Shown here piece after piece: positions 24,360 through 36,894 of a stretch of DNA of 64,000 bases. Location of the stretch: positions 61,551,355 to 61,615,354 of the forward strand of contig NC_016131.3 of assembly GCF_000005505.3 (NCBI RefSeq). The letters are read 5' to 3'. Below the pieces are notes generated by a model, which worked only from the letters and a program-made list of their open reading frames with translations, did no database searches and had not been told where the DNA came from. Both the position numbers and the translations under genes were made by a program. The first letter of the stretch is position 1, and the number at the start of each line of letters is the position of its first letter. Source of the DNA: Brachypodium distachyon. Lineage: Eukaryota > Streptophyta > Magnoliopsida > Poales > Poaceae.

Positions 24360-26480
24360 TTTAGAACTGACGATACAAAGGATCGCCGTCGCCCGTAATA
24401 ACCAAAATCTTGCCAACATCAAGTTCCTTCATCGGTGTCATGTTTTTTCCAGCCTTCTTGTCTGACTGCCTGGAACCTGTAGCGCTCCTCGTCCAGCTTC
24501 AGAGCTCATGCGAGCAAACATCACCAGTCGCAGCATCAGCTTCTTCTTGAATTCTGGGAATATCGACATCAGCTTGTCGTGGGTGGTGGCGCAGAGCTTC
24601 TTGTTGGAGAGTCGCAGCGCCAGCTCGAGTCTGATCGCCCTCATTTGCAGATTGCAGCCCTGCCCAGTATTTCATGAAAGCACAAGCATAGCAGATTATT
24701 TCAGCTGGGGATCTAATCAATTTCTTATCAAAACAAGCCTTATTTCGTAATTTCCAGATTGCCCAGCATATGGCTGCTAATCCAACCACTTGAGCATTTC
24801 GCCCGATGTTTGTATATGTTGCCGGCCACCAGAAATAGTGTGAAAAAGAAGTAGGTCGGTTATTTAAGCCTAACGTCAATCCTACAACACTCCAAGTATA
24901 TTTAGCAGCAGCACAGTGGAAAAAAAAGATGGTGAATCGATTCTTCCTCAGCACAAAAACAACGGGTGGTGTCTCCTTCCCAGTTTCGTTTTTTCATATT
25001 ATCTTTGGTGGCGATGGCATTGTACCAAATGAGCCACAGCCAAATTTTAATTTTAAATGGTATCTTAGCTTTCCATAGATGCTTAAAGGATCGTTTAGGA
25101 CCTTCACAAGTTAGCATGTCATACATTGATTTGACTGAAAATTTCTTGTTTTTGGACCAGTTCCAGACAGGAGTATCTCTTTGATTAGTTAATGCCACCC
25201 CCATCAACTTATCCCTCAATTTCCTGTAATCATCTTGGAGTTGTTCGTGTAACCATCTTCTAAATGTCAATCTCCAACCCCTCTCAGCTATCTCATGAAC
25301 AGTCAGTCCAATCTCATTAGATATGTCATATAACCTGGGAAATTGCAAAGCAAAGGATATCTGGCCACACCATGCATCCCCCCAAAAGTCAGTGAGCTTT
25401 TCATCTCCAATTATTATGCTTCTCTCCTTCAAGTATAACTCTTTAACTTTTAGAAGATCTTTTCAATAGAAGGAATCATGGGGTTTACTGTGTATATTGT
25501 ATATCCCCTTTCCATGTAAATATTTTTGCTGCACAAGATCCTGCCACATTCCTGACTCAACCTCAAGCTTCCACCACCATTTGCACATGAGACTAATGTT
25601 AAATAGTGCCAGATTTTTCACCCCAGCCTCCTTTTATTTTTGGTCTACAGATGAGCCCCCATTTAACCAAGTGGTACTTCCTCTTTTTTTGTCCCCCTTG
25701 CCACAGGAATCTCCTCATGATCTTATCAAGTTTGAGTATAGTAGTTTTGGGTAAAAGATTCATAGACATGTGATATATGGGGGAAGCAGTTAAGCATGCA
25801 TTTAGCAGTGTAAACCTGCCCCAATGGATAATGCCCCCCCCCCTTCCAACCTGCCAGCTTTTTTCCATCTTATCTTCTAGCAGAGCCCAATCTGCAACTG
25901 TAATCTTATCGGTGTTGACAGGCATCCCCAGATATTTAATGGGCCATCTCCCCTCTTGGCAATTAAACATGTCATTATAACATTGACTTTTAGCAGCATC
26001 AGGTATAATCATCATCACTTAACTCTTTAGGAAATTTATCTTTAGACTAGACATGAGCTCAAATAAGTATAGAATGAGTTTGAGGTTTCTGTCATCTTCA
26101 AGATTATCTCTGACAAACAGTATGGTGTCATCAGCATATTACAGTATTGCTACCCCTTTGTCTACCAGGTGTGGCACCAGGCCCGTCACACTCCCTGACT
26201 GTTGTGCTTTATGTATCATTTTTGCAAGACACTCAACAGCTAGGTTAAACAGGAAAGGTGACAGTGGGTCCTCCTGTCTAACCCCTTTATGACTCCGAAG
26301 TATGGCCCCAGAGTGTCATTGACTTTCACACTCAAAGTCCCCTCAGTCACAATAGATCTTATCCATACAATCCACCTGTCATTGAATCCTTTCATCTGAG
26401 CACAGTGGAATAAGAATTCCCAATTAACTTTGTTTTCAAAGTCAATTTCAAAACAACACCCTGTTACTTGCAACACTTAG
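24360..26480 (-). pseudogene. Truncated LINE (non-LTR retrotransposon) with reverse transcriptase remnant
   Basis: Minus-strand pieces of one reverse transcriptase ORF in several frames. 26476-26240: FEIDFENKVNWEF and VWIRSIV, the RT palm region. Around 26150 the catalytic YADDT motif, preceded by an in-frame TAA. 26018-25599: KYLGMPV and a C-terminal RT segment (KMEKSWQ, RRFLWQG). 25432-24902 and 24954-24499: the zf-RVT-like region (WKAKIPFKIKIWLWL, AAICWAIWKLRNKACF). Frameshifts and stops separate the parts; the 5' end with the endonuclease is missing, as is usual for 5'-truncated LINEs. It lies upstream of the MORN kinase in the same orientation. No clear poly-A or TSD was found. Confidence 0.85.
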
Positions 26481-27299
26481 CTTCTCTCAGTATTTCATTC
26501 AGCTCTTCTCCTTGATTCCTGGACCTAACCTCAGCTCCATGCCTGACTGCATGCCGCCCCGCTGTTCGTCTCGTCCGTCACTGCTTACCATCTTCCTTCT
26601 CCGCTCCGAAATCTATTTAGCCTAGCCTCTCGCCTTCTCTGTGTCAACCGTTCTACTAAGATCTGAAAACAAAGATGAAGATTTGGAAAACAGGAATGTA
26701 ATAATTTTCTCGCAGGTAGAATGTACTCTCTCCGATCCTAAATTCTCGTCGTCGTTTTAGTTCAAATTATCAGAGGAAGTAATTATCTGTGAATGATTCA
26801 CATGCAATGAGTACAAGAATTTCAGATTAATTAATAGAGATAAAGGAATAAAATGAGGTGCATGGCCAATAAATGATAAATTCTGGAGCAATGGAGGAGC
26901 TGAAGAAAAAAAAATAAACAATGTGCGTGAGTTCATGTTGGCAATAATAATAGCGCAAACTCTCTTTCACACTCATCTGCCGAGTTGGGATGGGCGGACG
27001 AAACATGTCTCTAAGCTCAAAATTAAAACCTTAAAACCTTCAAATTAAAAGTAAAAGCTCAAAAATAAAAATAAAAAGTTGAAGAAACTAAAAGCCAGTG
27101 AGAAAAATAAATAAAAAGTTGCCAAAAATGACAAAAAATGTCCGAATTCGTCCGCCAGGTTGAAATTGGGCGGACTTCCCCCAATTAGCAGCTCCCTAAT
27201 ATTGGTTACATTATCTTCTGTGTTGAGAAAACATAATCTATCTACATGGTTTTTTAATTCGTATAGTTGGACTAGCAGCACATTGCTAGGCGCCTAGGC
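26481..27299. other. Gene-free stretch with MITE fragment
   Basis: No gene seen. 26708-26760 (actctctccgatcctaaa) resembles the left end of a Stowaway MITE without a matching right end. 27040-27140 is A-rich low complexity. Confidence 0.35.
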
Positions 27300-27946
27300 T
27301 ATTTCGAAGTGTCGACCCGTGCTTGTTTTGGCAAGTTGGTTGTTGACCTCTGAAGCACCCCACGGCAAGGCTTCAGAAGACCGAGACATGGGCATCGATT
27401 GATGTTCTGACAAACAATGGGTTATGGAAGTTTTCCATCTTTGAAGTTTCAACCTGATGTTAATGACGTACTGGAGGACGCTAGTGGTCTTTGTATATGG
27501 ATGCGTTAAGGGTTTGCTCCAATTCTCTGCCTAAAGTGGTTATCCGCGAACTTTGATCGGTACAGTAAAGTTGTCACGTCAGGATATAAAGTGTACCGGG
27601 CTTGACATTGTATTAGTCACCTGTTTGGTTCATGGCGATAACGTGATTCAGAAAGTGTGGCAAGATCTCTGCAAATGTAGGGTCTATTTTGGTGCCTTTG
27701 GCTACCGGATGCAACCGGCTGGATATGGTCGTTCGGGATATCTTCAACCGGGCTGGCTGTCGGTGTACTGGATGCCTAAATGCATAATTTCGTCTTGTTT
27801 GAGCTATTCCGTTGACTTATTTTTGTATCGACTATCGTTGATCAGTAAAATGTGTGACTTTTGATCACTTTGCAATAAAAATGGCTGCTATGTGCATCAA
27901 TTGATGCAGAGGCCGGGGATCGTTTCCCCTTTTCGAAAAAGAAATT
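27300..27946 (+). mobile_element. 3' tail of a second, severely truncated LINE
   Basis: The end gatgcagaggccggggatcg followed by ttcgaaaaag resembles the conserved 3' terminus I know from Triticeae LINEs, and the upstream text (aaaatgtgtgacttttgatc) fits a LINE 3'UTR. No coding remnant of the RT was recognised. The left limit is approximate. Confidence 0.5.
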
Positions 27947-27959
27947 TGACAACCCTTAC

Positions 27960-28345
27960 GGTCCTTTTGATCCGCAGCATTTCAAAAACTAGAAATAAGA
28001 AACCATCGAAATTGAATGTCATGATATGTTGAATCCCACCGAACTTCAAAACATATAAATGTGTAACATAAACTGTTTGATTGTACCAGAGGGAAAATAC
28101 ATGAACTTGTTTGAAGGATTAGTTATACTTGCTATAGTTCTTTGAGGAAACAAAGAATATTTTGGATGAGGTTGGACCACATCTTTTTTTTTCGGAATTC
28201 CATGCGAAGTAATCCATCGAAAAAAATCATACCGTTTCTTTTTTTTTGCGGGAAAAAATTCGTACCGTTTCAGATCCTGTAAATCAAACGAGTTGTAGAA
28301 TCCTTCAAAATTCCTATAAAATTTCTCTGAATTAAAGAGGCCCTT
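27960..28345. mobile_element. MITE-like element with ggnccttttgat termini
   Basis: Left end ggtccttttgatccgcag and right end (read on the other strand) gggcctctttaattcagag are imperfect inverted repeats about 385 bp apart. AT-rich interior, no ORF. This terminus type is common in grass MITEs, but the superfamily is not assigned here. Confidence 0.5.
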
Positions 28346-30122
28346 AATAGACCAGCCAAGCATGACAGCTAACTTTTCTTGCTTAAATACCATCAATCAA
28401 ACTGTAATGGTCATTTCAGTTTTTGCTAATCGGTGAGGTCCGGTCTGAGTCAAGTCTTCAGGAGACGTTTTTTTCCCTGACAATGCCTTGAATTCCCATT
28501 TTATATTTTAGTTTTGCCATCGCGTCCTAGAACATGTTTCATTGTTTCCCGTTAAATTATATGTTACCATTACAGAATATAAAAAATAGGGTGTTGTAGT
28601 CCAAGAGACAAAATCGTGGAGGGTTTCCGAATCATATCTCTGATCATTTCTGATTTTTCAAAGCTATCTGGCTAAAAAAAATCATGTTCTTTAGGCGCGT
28701 GTGTGATTATCATCAGAAACCATCTACGCTTTGTTTTAGTAGCAGTTAGGGATCAAACTTGTGTAATTTGTTCCAGGGAATGATTACATCATGTAATTAG
28801 ATGACATCCCGCACGTTGTTGCAGGAATATTTAGCCAACAAAAAAATTGAAATTTTCTGTACTAAGGGTATGTTGACATGTACTAAATTGCATTTAGTAT
28901 TCACATATGATACGTACGGCAATTAGTTGTAAAATACATGGCCAAATCTAAGTTAGGTGAAGCCTTCAAATTAATTGGGTTGCATTGGCATCACCTACAT
29001 TTAGTCTTACCTGAAAATTTGGTTGTTTCCAAGAGAGAAAATGAAACTGTATATGGAATAACTGCACTTTTTACCCAAGAATGACCTGACATGGAAGGAA
29101 GACTGTTCAAAATATCAACATAACAATGGTGCGTATGATGTTCAATCCACTTCAGATATCTGCGAGCATGGCCTGTCTTGCAAAGCAACTACTGAAATTA
29201 ATTATAGTTAAACTTTTATAGGAAGAGAAAAAAACATTGTACAATGTAAAATTGGGATCTGTTGGAGCAGACATTTCATATTTATGAAACAGCATGTCTG
29301 TAGAACAATAACAAATTTGATGCAGTCAATCCAATGATATGTACCTAGAATTTCACCTAACAATTTTGCAAGGGAATGCTAATAAGGTGTTCTTCCAACT
29401 GTGTAGTCATAGAACAGACATACCTATGAGTATTGAAGAGACGGGGAGGCTTTTGGTTTCAGCTATGATTTTCATCAGATAAAAACAGCATCCCAGTTTG
29501 TAATTGTGAACACAAACATGAAGGGAATCCTCACAACTCACCACCATGTAAAGACCATGTATGTGAAACTCCTGGTATTCAGAAGTACCAACTGAGATAC
29601 TCAGCAGAATATGCAATAAGATGAAGAAATCATATATGAAAAGAAAGCAGGGAGAGGACAATTACATATTTGAGTGTGAACTGAGATACTTATCAGGGTG
29701 TGCAAGTGCAATAAGATGGAAATATTGGAGTAATTTGTATTGTTTTCACGGTGAGCATGCAGTCTGGAGCTGATGGCAGGAGAAACAATCGGGGCGACGT
29801 GTCCACTCCCGTTGGTCTCCCAGGTAGCTCCGCTTTAATGTTTTAGATTGTGCAACAGAACTGGAGCCAGCAAGGATCTTCCCCAAAGTTGTACCTTGCA
29901 CGACACGTCTATTCACATAGGAATTACATCAAGTATCTAACATGCAATTAAATCTTAACTACTCCAGATGCACGAATTATAAGATTGAATAAATGGGGCA
30001 TCCTTATCTTGAGATTAAGGTCAGAAAAGGAAAGTGGCATGGACCTAAAGACAGCACGGGGGCGACAAATTCATCCTGCGGAAATCACATTCTAGGAAGA
30101 ATAGGGGCTTCACCTTTGAAAA
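28346..30122. other. Gene-free AT-rich stretch
   Basis: I see no exon, repeat structure or recognisable element here on either strand. The short open frames present show no known motif. Confidence 0.4.
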
Positions 30123-30581
30123 TTAAGAGCAGAAGCTGATGGCGTATGTGTGATGGATGGCAGGGAGAACCTGGCATGGGGGAGGTGGAATGAGGGCGTC
30201 GGAGGACTCGAGAGCACGCAGTTCATCCCAGGTAGTCGGATTGAGGAGTTGTCTAGCTATGCCAGAAGACTTGTGAAGCAATGGAGAACCAAAAATTGCA
30301 GCAGCAGCCCTTGCAAACAATACGTCGAACACCTTCCACACGCTGGAGAGCAATCTAACAAATTAAAAATCAAAAGCTTGAGGGTATGAAGAATCAGAGG
30401 AGTCTGAAAATCAGGAGAATCGGGCTACCTTCTGAGGATGCAGGTGCTGAAAAGGAAGACGCGAGCAGACCATCATGTGGTTGAACTTGATGGGCGTGTA
30501 GGCAGATTTTTGAACACCAAGGTGGAGGAGGCTGAGTTAAATGGAGCCGTTTCTTCTTCAGCAATGGCAGCACAGTGGATG

Positions 30582-30586
30582 GTATT
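30582..30586. repeat. Target-site duplication of the copia element (left)
   Basis: gtatt, repeated exactly at 37075-37079 on the other side of the element. A 5-bp duplication is the normal footprint of LTR retrotransposon integration. Confidence 0.9.
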
Positions 30587-30800
30587 TGTTAGAATGGAAC
30601 GAGATTATATCAAGGGATGATCTATTCAATGATTGACAGCTCTATATAAAGGGTACAAGAGGTGTCTCTTCCTGGGCAGACGCGAGCAACGGCCGCGTCT
30701 GTTCGGGAGAATTGTGCACGAGGACGCCCGGCTGTTTGCACGCAGGCAACCGTTTGGTGCTAATTACAAGATAATGATTAAACTAATTAATTTCTTAACA
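30587..30800 (-). repeat. 3' LTR of the copia element
   Basis: 214 bp. It contains a TATA-like tctatataaagg (about 30641-30652; tttatata on the minus strand) that is absent from the other LTR. Confidence 0.9.
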
Positions 30801-30812
30801 CTCTCCCTAATC
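30801..30812 (-). other. Polypurine tract of the copia element
   Basis: Read on the minus strand it is gattagggagag, purine-rich and directly adjacent to the 3' LTR, where plus-strand DNA synthesis is primed. Confidence 0.7.
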
Positions 30813-31062
30813 ATGTCTTGTCTTGTCCTTGTGAGTTGTTCATCATCTTTGAAAAAGTTTCTTCAGAAAAACCCTGTGGGAAAAATCTGAATAAAATTGT
30901 GTTATGTAATATGCCGTGAAAAACTCCTTTAAAACCCATCGGGAAAAAGAGCAGAAAAATTCTTGTATTAGCATTGTCTCATTAAAAACCTTCTATGAGA
31001 AACCATATATGGAAAAACTCATACGGGAAAAGAGTACAATGTAAAGGATCTAATGATCATAA

Positions 31063-32013
31063 TCAGATTATATATATTATCAGGAGTTTACTCCCCCCGA
31101 ATCTTATAAATCTCGAAGTCAGTCTCATACCAATTCCATTTACATACTTCTGAAATAAAGAATTTGGTAAAGACTTCGTAGATAAATCTGCTAGATTATC
31201 ACATGACTTCGTTTGCAAAATATTTATCTCTCCATCCTTTTGTAATTCATGGGGATAAAATAATTTAGGAGCAATGTGCTTCGTTATATTGCTCTTAATA
31301 TAACCTGTTTGCATTTGCATAATACAAGCGGCATTATCTTCATAAATAATCGTGGGTGATTCCAATGAACCAATACCACTTGAACTTTGAATAAAGTTCA
31401 TCATTCTGCGTAGGCATACACATTCTCGTGAGGCCTCATACAAAGTAATAATTTCAGAATGATTAGTGGATGTAGCCACTAAAGTTTGTTTCGTTGACTT
31501 CCAGGAAAAAGCCGTTCCTCCATACAGGAAAACAAAACCAGTTTGTGACCTAGCATTATGGGGATCCGAGAGGTATCTAGCATCACAATATCCAATCATG
31601 GTCTTATCTTGATTTTTCTGATAGAATAAACCAAGATCTCTAGTGCCTTGGAGATATCTAAGAACATTTCTGACACCAACCCAATGTCTTTTAGTTGGCG
31701 ATGCACTATGTCTAGCTAGTAGATTGACCGCAAATGATATATCGGGTCTAGTGCAATTTCCTAAGTACATGAGTGCACCAATAGCGCTGAGATATGGAAA
31801 TTCAGGTCCCAATATCTCTTCATCATCGCCTTTAGGTCTAAATGAGTCTTTTTCTCTATCAAGAGATCGAACAACCATAGGTGTTTTTGAAGGATATGAT
31901 TTATACATATTGAATTTTTCAAGTAACTTTTGGATATAAGATGACTGGTGTACTAGTATCCCAGAGGGAATATGCTCAAGTTGCAAACCTAAGCAAAATT
32001 TGGTCTTGCCCAA
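31063..32013 (-). pseudogene. Copia RNase H and RT C-terminal part
   Basis: Frame open for 316 codons, covering the end of the RVT_2 region (FCLGLQLEH, TRPDISFAVN) and the RNase H domain (GYCDARYLSDPHNARSQTG, IIYEDNAACI). It is in a different frame from the upstream RT segment because of a one-base shift near 32010, where an extra base appears in a T-run of the coding strand. This break separates RNase H from the rest of the polyprotein. Confidence 0.9.
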
Positions 32014-33188
32014 AAATCTTTCATTTCAAATTCCGTCTTAAGATGAGTACTTGCCTCATGTATGTCTTCTGTCGTTCCAATGATATTGAGATCATCTACA
32101 TACACAGAAATGATACAAAAACCATTTGATGATTTCTTTATAAATACACATGAACAATCATCATTATTAGAGTAACCCTTTAGAAGAAGGAACTCACTTA
32201 GTCGGTTATACCACATTCTTCCCGACTGTTTTAAGCCATAAAGAGACTTTTGAAGCTTCACGAAATACATGTTGCGATTTGCTTTCGGATTTGGAACATT
32301 TAGTCCTTCCGGGACTTTCATGTAGATATCCGACTCGAGTGACCCATATAAGTATGCAGTCACTACATCCATTAATTGGATAAACAAATTCATATTTACT
32401 GTCAATGATATTAAATATCGGAACGTAATTCCACTCATAACCGGAGAGTAGGTTTCATCATAATCAATGGCAGGTCTCTGCGTAAAACCTTGTGCTAGAA
32501 GCCTCGCTTTGTATCTCACCACCTCATTGTTTTCATTTCTTTTACGAACAAAAACCCATTTTGATCCCACTGGGAAAACATTTTTAGGAGTAGGTATTAC
32601 TGAAGTAAATACACCTCTTTTTGTGAGCGAGCGCAATTCATCATCAATTGCAGCCTTCCATTTGGACCAGTCGGAGCGCTTAAGGCACTCTGCCATGGAC
32701 TTAGGTTCTGGATCCAATTCAAGGCTTTTCGCAACTTTGGATGAAAAATAAATGTCGACAACTGTAGTCTTTCTATTGTATGATTCTCCTGAATCAATAT
32801 AATTCGTGGAAATTTCATTAACATCTTCTGACTCATTATGATTTCCCATACTAATTGAGTCAATGTGTTCTGGTGTCCCAGCGTTTATTTTTCCGTGCAC
32901 ATATGTGCTGGGCTTTGAATGTTGAACATCCATTTGGTGTCTCTCAACAGTAGGATGAGCATCAACTCGTGGTTGAATTGCATTTACTATTGGAGAATTC
33001 CTTGTTTTCCGCGGACGCTTCTGTGAAGTTTTGTCTTTTGTGTCCAGAGTCCTACCCCTCTTGGGTGGTTGAGTGGTTTTATTAATTATCTCCACTCTTT
33101 TCGGCACATTCATCGCGGGAACATATGATTTAGTGACACCTTTATGGTCAGTAAATGCATCAGGCAGATTATTTGCAATAAGCTGCAA
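31989..33188 (-). pseudogene. Copia reverse transcriptase
   Basis: Frame of 399 codons. The Pro/Lys-rich linker after integrase comes first, then RVT_2: WKAAIDDELRSL, GSKWVFVRKRN, YKARLLAQGF, DYDETYSPV and the catalytic YVDDL motif at about codon 365. It ends prematurely at a frameshift near 32010. The motif residues are intact, so inactivity comes from the broken frame rather than a lost active site. Confidence 0.92.
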
Positions 33189-33407
33189 ATTGATAATTCT
33201 TTGAACTTCAGATTCAGATTCATTTGTACGTGGATCAAGGGACTAAATACCTTTGACATTCCAATCTATTTCCCGGCATTCATTGTGGTTCTTATCTCCC
33301 CCTAATGCTGGAAAATTGCCCTCGACAAAAACTATCAGCGTATCGGGTCGTGAATAAGTCTCTTGTTAGAGACTCTAGGTACTTTATAATTGACGGTGAA
33401 TTGTACT

Positions 33408-34259
33408 CTACATATATCCCCAGTTTTCTATGGGGCCCATTGATGTACGTTGCGGTGGTGATATCGGTACGTATACAGCGCAACCGAATTGTCGCAGATG
33501 GGAAATATTTGGTTGGTTTCCACATACTAACTGCAACGGGGAGGCCGTATGGTATGCAGTTGGACGAATTTGTATTAATTCCGCGGCATGTAAAACCGCA
33601 TGTCTCCAACAAGATGTTGGAAGATTACAATTTTGTAGAAGTGGTCTTGCTATCAATTTAATTCTTTCTATAAGAGATTCTGCAAGACCATTTTGAGTAT
33701 GTACATAAGGTACAGAGTGCTCCACAGTTATGCCCAAAGATAGACAGTAATCATCGAATGCTCGTGAACTAAATTCAGCGGCATTATCCATTCTTATGGA
33801 CTTTATCTTATGCTCAGGATAATTTGCTTTTCATTTGATTATTTGAGCAATAAGTTTAGTGAAGGCATGATTCCGTGTAGATATGAGACACACATTTGAC
33901 CATCTTGTAGACGCATCAATAAGTACCATGAAATATCTGAACGGTCCAGATAATGGTTGTATAGGTCCACATATATCTCCTTGAATGCGTTCAAGAAAAT
34001 TAAGTGGCTCGTTCTTTATCTTTAGGTAAGAAGGCCATGTGATTAATTTTCCAGTAGCACAAGCCGTGCATACAAAATCTGAGGATTTCGGAAATTTTCT
34101 AAGTGATAAATTGTGTCTGACGGATCCATCAATAATTTTTCTCATCATTCCAATTCCTGGATGACCAAGGCGTTCATGCCATACCTTGAATTTGTCAAGA
34201 TTTTGAAAAATTATTTTAAATGCCATATGTGGCTCTGGTTTTATGTATGTATAATACAA
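33408..34259 (-). pseudogene. Copia GAG-pre-integrase and integrase core
   Basis: Two collinear open segments, 34259-33831 and 33791-33408, in the same frame and separated by an in-frame TGA at 33833-33831. The first holds the HHCC zinc finger (WHERLGHPG ... CTACATGK) and the first catalytic Asp (IQGDICGPI). The second holds the second Asp (MDNAAEF) and the Glu (NGLAESLIERIK). The DDE triad is present but the stop lies inside the core. Confidence 0.9.
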
Positions 34260-34475
34260 TCCAGATGATAGAGAAGGTAGTTTCCCAAGGATTTGTTTTT
34301 CACATCCTTTTTGTTGAGTTATAAGGAGGCTCTCGACCTAATTTTGTTCTTGAGTCTCAACATGAAATCCGTTCTTACGGATATCTTTAAAACTTAATAG
34401 GGTACGAGTAGGGTTCGGGAATAATAATGCATCCTGGATCACAAGTTTTGTACCCATAGGAAGAGTAATTGTGGC

Positions 34476-34661
34476 CTAACCAGAACCAACAATTAATGTG
34501 TCACGACTAGCAATTGTCATTACACTTGCTTTGCTCTTTTTTAGAGTTTGGAAATATTTAATCTCCCGTAATATTGTATTAGTAGAAGCACTATCTGAGG
34601 ACATATTACAAACACTATGTCTGATGACATAAATATTACAATACTGTATGTCTGAGGACAT
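34476..34661 (-). pseudogene. Copia protease remnant
   Basis: Short frame with SSDSASTNTIL, which fits the copia aspartic protease active site region (D-S-A/G), followed by REIKYFQTL and TLIVGSG. It sits between gag and integrase as expected. Stops on both sides isolate it. Confidence 0.7.
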
Positions 34662-34768
34662 TAATTATTTTACAACACATATTATATTCTAAGGATATAA
34701 TTACAATACTTTATGGCAATATACTATTGTAGTTGTATGGTTTTCATCATGACATGTCAATGTTAAGA

Positions 34769-35851
34769 CTAGACCTGATCCCCGTAGATGTCAATGGAAG
34801 TGAACTCCACTAACATATTGTGATCAATGGGAGGAAAATCTGCCAATAATTCTTCATTAGTGAAAACAGGTTGATCATCCTTCGGCTGAGCTTGGTCTGA
34901 TTCATCCATGTTCTGATATGCTTCAACCATTGGGGAAATATCTTGATGTCCAGTGAAGTGAGCTTCATATTGGTTTCCCTGGATCTTCTTCCCTTTGCCA
35001 ATTGATTGCGGGTACAGGTCCACCAAGTGCTTTGGGGTTCTGCACTTTTTGGTAGGGTGAGAGAAACCACCACAACGCTGGCATGCTTGAGAGCCACCAC
35101 TTTTGTCATATTTCTTGAACTGACTCTTGTTCTGTTGAGGTCCATTCTGCTTCCTGTTTCCTCTCCACTTTCCTTTACATTTCTCATGATTTTTAGAACC
35201 ATGGAATTTATGAGTACCATGTGAGTTGAAGTGAGCTTCAGGAACTGGCAGTGTCCCTGTCGGACGAGAAATGTGATTCTTTTGAAGTAGCTCATGATGC
35301 TTTTCCTCCTGAAGGAGTGAATATATCAACTCTGAGTACTTTTGGTACTTTTGTTGGCGGTATTGTTCAGCCCAAATTCTCATAGAGGGATGGAATGTGG
35401 ATAGTGTCTTCTCAATGAGAATAGCATCAGAGTTTGCACTATGGCAAAATCTCAACTTTGAGTTTATCTGATGCACATCAGAATTGTACGCTGCAACCGA
35501 CTTGAAATCCTGAAAATGAATGTGCTGCCATTCGCGTTGTGCTTAAGGTAAAATCACCGCCCTCTGCTGATCATAACACTCCTTTAGGGAGTTCCAGAGA
35601 TTTAGAGGATTCTCCTCCATTAAATATTCTGTTTTCAGATCAGGATGAATGTGATTTCGGATGAAATGTAACGCAGCATACTTTGCAACCTCGGGGATTG
35701 ATGGAGCTCCTTGAACCGGTGTTGTGATTGTTGCACCAATATTCCGGGCCGATAAATTGATCTTAACGTCCATGGTCCAGATTAGGTAATTGCTGCCATC
35801 AACGGCGAGTTCAGCAAATTCATTCTTTGTTAAGTCAGCCATATCCTGCAT
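34769..35851 (-). pseudogene. Copia gag (nucleocapsid)
   Basis: Two segments. 35851-35543 is the N-terminal gag part (LAVDGSNYLIWTMDVK); it ends at a stop near 35543. 35476-34769 is the UBN2/gag region, basic linker and zinc knuckle CQRCGGFSHPTKKC (CX2CX4HX4C). The knuckle is intact. The stop and shift between the two parts break the ORF. Confidence 0.88.
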
Positions 35852-36182
35852 GGAAAGTCATGCTTATTATTTTACTTGAGAGTAAAATTTGCTGTGTGTA
35901 AATAAAATGGCGATTTGAGCAAAGTCTAAACCAAACCATAATACATGAGGGATTACATCAACGCATCTTGTAATACATAAGGTACTACATTTGTACATAC
36001 TGCAACACACACATATACTACATTTGATCTGGGAACTAAAGATAATATAAAATAGCAGAGAAACACTAGAAACAATTCGATCTATGCCTAAATCAGTGAC
36101 TCCAGTCTAGTAGCTGATGCCACTTTATTTATTCCTTTATTTTCCTTCCCGTCATTAGATATTTAGGCCTTTCGGCCTGTTC

Positions 36183-36880
36183 TGGCCCATGCAGCCCACC
36201 GAAGGAAGGTTGCAGAACCTTATCCAGTGCTCTAAGGCCACTGAACCGGGGAGATTGAGCGACGTGGGCGATTCCCCATCGATCCAGGCGGCGGGGTGGC
36301 CGGAGCAGGGGCGGGCGTGGGCGCTGGAGGCGCGGTGGTTGGCCCGGCCATGGGCGCGCCGGACGAAGGTGCCGGCGCCGGAGGCGCCGCGGTCAGCACG
36401 CCGGACGAAGGCGCTGTCTCCAGGAGCATGTAGGCCCCCGGTTCGCCGTCTCCCTCGGCGTGGATGGAGTCCAGCCAGGCGTTCACCGCTTCAAAATCAG
36501 CGGCAGATCGTCGACTGGAGTCGGCGTCGGCATCTCCCACGGCTCCACATCTTCATCTACATCCATCGGGTACCAAACCGGTGGTGGTGGGGGTGCCGCA
36601 AGTTCGCCGTAGATGATGCCGTCCGAGTATGGCGCCGCCACATTGGGGGCCATAGCCCCTGCAGGAGCGAGTCCCCGTGCGTGGATTCGAGGGCGGCGTC
36701 CAAGGCGGCGGCGGCCGAAGCGGCGGCGGCCAAAACGGCGACGCCCGAAGTGGCGGCGCCCAAAACGGTAGTGACGGCTTCCAGAGATCCAAACGGTAAT
36801 GCATATTCTTGCCATCTCGATCCTCGCCTTGCTTCTCCTCCTTCGGTTCTTTCTGTTCTTTCTATGCTCTCGGCAGAATC
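36183..36880 (-). other. GC-rich leader of the copia element with proline-rich frames
   Basis: About 700 bp between the primer-binding site and gag, far more GC-rich than the rest of the element. A minus-strand ATG at 36815 opens 110 codons with a five-fold FGRR-type repeat (15-bp units, about 36700-36775) and ends DDLPLILKR; an overlapping frame (36540-36232) is Ala/Pro-rich. No domain recognised. It may be a family-specific leader ORF or captured host sequence. Confidence 0.45.
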
Positions 36881-36881
36881 T

Positions 36882-36892
36882 GTGCCTGATAA
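36882..36892 (-). other. Primer-binding-like site of the copia element
   Basis: gttatcaggca on the minus strand, two bases from the 5' LTR end. Its tatcag core is shared with initiator-Met tRNA primer sites of plant copia elements. Inference from position and partial match. Confidence 0.5.
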
Positions 36893-36894
36893 CG

